NCBI RefSeq assembly: GCF_029946505.1
Contig: NZ_JARZHG010000031.1
Location: 1 to 64,000 of the forward strand
Length of the DNA: 64,000 bases
Direction: 5' to 3'
Source: Polyangium sp. y55x31
Lineage (GTDB): Bacteria > Myxococcota_A > Polyangia > Polyangiales > Polyangiaceae
The notes below the pieces were generated by a model, which saw nothing but the letters and a program-made list of their open reading frames with translations, was not told where the DNA came from and did no database searches. Every line of letters begins with the position of its first letter. Position 1 is the stretch's first letter. Below, piece after piece: positions 61,969 to 64,000 of the stretch. The translations under genes were made by a program, and so were the position numbers.

Positions 61969-63108
61969 GTGCGCGCCGAAGATCCGATCTACCTCGACTA
62001 CAACGCATCGACGCCGCTCCTGCCCGAGGTGGTCGACGCCATGTTGCCCTGGCTGCGCGGCGGATTCGGCAATCCGTCGAGCAGCCACGTGTACGGAAGA
62101 CGCGCGCGGGCCGCGATCGAGGCGGCGCGCGCGGAGGTCGCGGCGCTCATCGCATGCACGCCCGAAGAGCTCGTCTTCACGTCGGGCGGGACCGAGGCGA
62201 ACAACCTGGCGATCCGAGGCGTGGCCGAGGCGCTGCCCGATCGAAGGCACATGATCACGTCGTCGATCGAGCATCCGGCGACGTCGAAGCTCTGCGCGTG
62301 GCTCGCGCGGCACGGGCATCGGGTCGATGTCGTGGGCGTCGACGCGGATGGTCGGGTGCGCGCGGAGGAGGTCGCCGCGAAGCTCGGCGACGAGACGGGC
62401 GTGATCACGGTGATGCACGCGAACAACGAGACGGGCGTGATCCAGCCGATCGAGGAGATCACGCGGGCGGCGTGGCGCGCGGGCGCGGTCGTGCATACGG
62501 ACGCGGCGCAATCGGTGGGCAAGGTGCCGATCGACGTGGGCGCGCTCGGGGTGGATTTGCTGTCGATCGCAGGGCACAAGCTGTATGCGCCGAAAGGCGT
62601 GGGGGCGCTGTTCATCCGGAAAGACATGCCGATCGCGCCGTTCATGCTGGGCGCGGGGCACGAGCGGGGGATCCGGCCCGGGACGGAGAACGTGCCGTCG
62701 ATCGTGGGGCTCGGGGTCGCGGCGAAGGCGGCCATGCGGGACCTCGCGGCGGAGGGCGCGCGGGTGCGGGTTTTTCGGGACAAGTTGTTTGTCCTGCTCC
62801 GCGAGCGGGTGCCGGGGCTCGCGTTGAATGGGCATTCGGAAAAACGATTGCCGAACACGCTGAACGTGCGGTTTCCGCGGGTGAGCGGGACGGCGCTGCT
62901 CGCGCAGGCGGAGGAGGTGGCGGCGTCGACGGGATCGGCTTGCCACGATGGGCACGAATCGGCGTCGAGCGTGATCCTCGCGATGGGCGTGAAGCCGGAG
63001 GAGGCGATCGGTTCGGTGCGATTGACGCTCGGTCGAGGGACGACCGAGGCGGAGATCGTGCGGGCGGCCGAGGTGCTCGCGGCGGCGTGGGCGAAGCTCT
63101 CGCGATAG
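61969..63108 (+). CDS. Cysteine desulfurase, NifS/IscS family
   Basis: The 379-residue PLP enzyme removes sulphur from cysteine for iron-sulphur cluster or thio-nucleoside synthesis. It has IYLDYNASTPLLPEV at the start, FTSGGTEANNLAI, NNETGVIQPI, the PLP-binding Lys204 in SIAGHKLYAPKG, and the active Cys325 in TGSACHDGHESASSVI, placed as in class II IscS-type enzymes. The start GTG 61969 is followed by the usual N-terminus. No iscU or mnmA is adjacent, so the sulphur acceptor is not known. Confidence 0.94.
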   Translation: MRAEDPIYLDYNASTPLLPEVVDAMLPWLRGGFGNPSSSHVYGRRARAAIEAARAEVAALIACTPEELVFTSGGTEANNLAIRGVAEALPDRRHMITSSIEHPATSKLCAWLARHGHRVDVVGVDADGRVRAEEVAAKLGDETGVITVMHANNETGVIQPIEEITRAAWRAGAVVHTDAAQSVGKVPIDVGALGVDLLSIAGHKLYAPKGVGALFIRKDMPIAPFMLGAGHERGIRPGTENVPSIVGLGVAAKAAMRDLAAEGARVRVFRDKLFVLLRERVPGLALNGHSEKRLPNTLNVRFPRVSGTALLAQAEEVAASTGSACHDGHESASSVILAMGVKPEEAIGSVRLTLGRGTTEAEIVRAAEVLAAAWAKLSR

Positions 63109-63111
63109 CCC

Positions 63112-64000
63112 TCAGCGCGCGACGCAATGCAGCGCGTGCGCGCGGACGAGCTCGTCATGGCGCCTCGTCGCGACGGAGGACCTGAGCTTCGTCACGAGCT
63201 GGCCCTCACGGCGGCAATATGTCGCGTCGTAAAACCTCGCATTCGTGGAGAGCAGGACCGTCACCGCGTCGTCGTGCTTTTGCTGCTGGACGTAGAGCTC
63301 CGCGAGCGAGACGACCATGGCGAGGGCATTCGTGCGGTCGTCGCCCTTGTCTCCGCTCGCCGTCCGGAAAAAGTCGAACGCGGCGCTCGGCCGGCCCGCG
63401 TCGGCATACACGAAGACGAGGCCCGCGCGGGCGGGGGCGGCGAGCGCGGCCGCGCATTGCGCGGAAGGCTCTTTCGCCACGGCGCCCGCGACCCACTTCA
63501 GCGAATGGAGCGCCTGCGGGGGGTCGCCTTTGAGCCGGTAGATCTCGGCGAGGCGGGCGTTCGCCGCGATCCAGGCGGTGTTGTCCGGCAGGGGGAATGT
63601 GAGCACTTTGACGTACGACTGCTCCGCGAGATCGAGCTTGGTGGGGTCCATCCGGCCCTCCTTGAAGAAGAACTCGCCGAACGCGAAATAGACGAGCGGG
63701 ACGTAGGGCGATTGCGGGTATTGCTGGATGATCTGCAGATACCCTTTCCGCGCTTCGTTCATGTTGTCCGCCCGCTCGGCCGCGAGGGTCTCGGCATATT
63801 TGGCCCCCTCGGGCGCGGCGGTCGCGCCCGAGGGCAAACCCTGGCCTTCGCGCATCCGCTCGATGCAGGCTTCGACCGGCTCGACCGCCTTCGCCTCCCG
63901 CGGCTCGGTCGCGCCGTCCTCCTCGGACCCCTGCGCGGGCAAGGGCGGCGCCTCGGGGCCGGATCCGACCTCGACGACGGGCGCCTTCGCCGGCTCCTGC
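63112..64000 (-). CDS. TPR-like repeat protein, N-terminus outside window
   Basis: The frame remains open to the right edge, past a TTG at 63942, so the N-terminal end is missing; 296 residues are visible. The Pro/Glu/Ala-rich first 70 residues look like a flexible linker. A helical repeat region follows, with paired helices such as RKGYLQIIQQYPQSPYVPLV, AANARLAEIYRLKGDPPQAL and AELYVQQQKHDDAVTVLL, typical of TPR. Similar proteins are secreted or membrane-tethered in myxobacteria. Function unknown. Confidence 0.82.
   Translation of the reverse strand, partial: QEPAKAPVVEVGSGPEAPPLPAQGSEEDGATEPREAKAVEPVEACIERMREGQGLPSGATAAPEGAKYAETLAAERADNMNEARKGYLQIIQQYPQSPYVPLVYFAFGEFFFKEGRMDPTKLDLAEQSYVKVLTFPLPDNTAWIAANARLAEIYRLKGDPPQALHSLKWVAGAVAKEPSAQCAAALAAPARAGLVFVYADAGRPSAAFDFFRTASGDKGDDRTNALAMVVSLAELYVQQQKHDDAVTVLLSTNARFYDATYCRREGQLVTKLRSSVATRRHDELVRAHALHCVAR

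Overview
The window is strongly GC-rich, with dense genes on both strands. It looks like the chromosome of a soil myxobacterium of the Polyangium/Sorangium type. The evidence is the many predicted lipoproteins with Gly/Ser/Ala linkers, three Ser/Thr protein kinases in the Pkn style, Cys-rich and RCC1-repeat surface lipoproteins, MYXO-CTERM-like sorting tails, and GTG/TTG starts. I assign the organism by inference only. I found no rRNA, tRNA, CRISPR array, transposase or phage gene, so this reads as core or lineage chromosome rather than a mobile island. About 61 genes are supported.

Layout. 1-8.3 kb: two lipoproteins, a DksA-like protein without a full zinc finger, a geranylgeranyl-reductase-family flavoprotein, and an arginine pair in which ArgJ and ArgB are one fused protein behind argC. 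8.4-17.8 kb: small lipoproteins, a kinase fused to a GGDEF-like domain, a lipoprotein agmatine deiminase, ffh with a Gly-Met-Pro tail, and small membrane proteins. 18.2-18.9 kb: an exported protein made of about 17 nine-residue repeats, closed by a strong intrinsic terminator. 18.9-24.7 kb: a tight four-gene minus-strand run of an ABC ATPase without a permease, a lipoprotein with TIG-like, PDZ and NuoH-like domains, a zinc-ribbon/YbjN-like protein and a dead trypsin-like protein. 24.8-27.1 kb: PhaR-like regulator, ECF sigma factor and anti-sigma factor.

27.2-31 kb: divergent gamma-glutamyltransferase and glutathione synthetase, then folK. 31.6-35 kb: CBS protein, GDP-mannose pyrophosphorylase, UppP-like phosphatase and Hsp20. 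35.8-39.2 kb: a complete sdhCAB operon for succinate:quinone oxidoreductase. 40.4-47.5 kb: an exported intradiol dioxygenase, a PAS-PAS-STAS regulator, and an overlapping PEGA/RCC1/kinase/YjbR operon. 47.6-52.6 kb: a recent 0.6-kb tandem duplication carrying a MYXO-CTERM-like gene and leaving a gene remnant, followed by a kinase with 16 WD40 repeats. 52.6-55.2 kb: TetR regulator divergent from two Rieske-oxygenase paralogues, the first of which has lost every metal ligand. 55.2-64 kb: OatA-like acyltransferase with SGNH domain, HExxH lipoprotein protease, exported NAD-epimerase-like protein, DHH phosphoesterase, cysteine desulfurase and a TPR protein cut by the right edge.

The strongest leads for new biology are the 18.9-24.7 kb operon, the Rieske pair, the nine-residue-repeat protein, the duplication at 47.6-48.8 kb, and a window-wide excess of the asymmetric word GGACAAAC on both strands.
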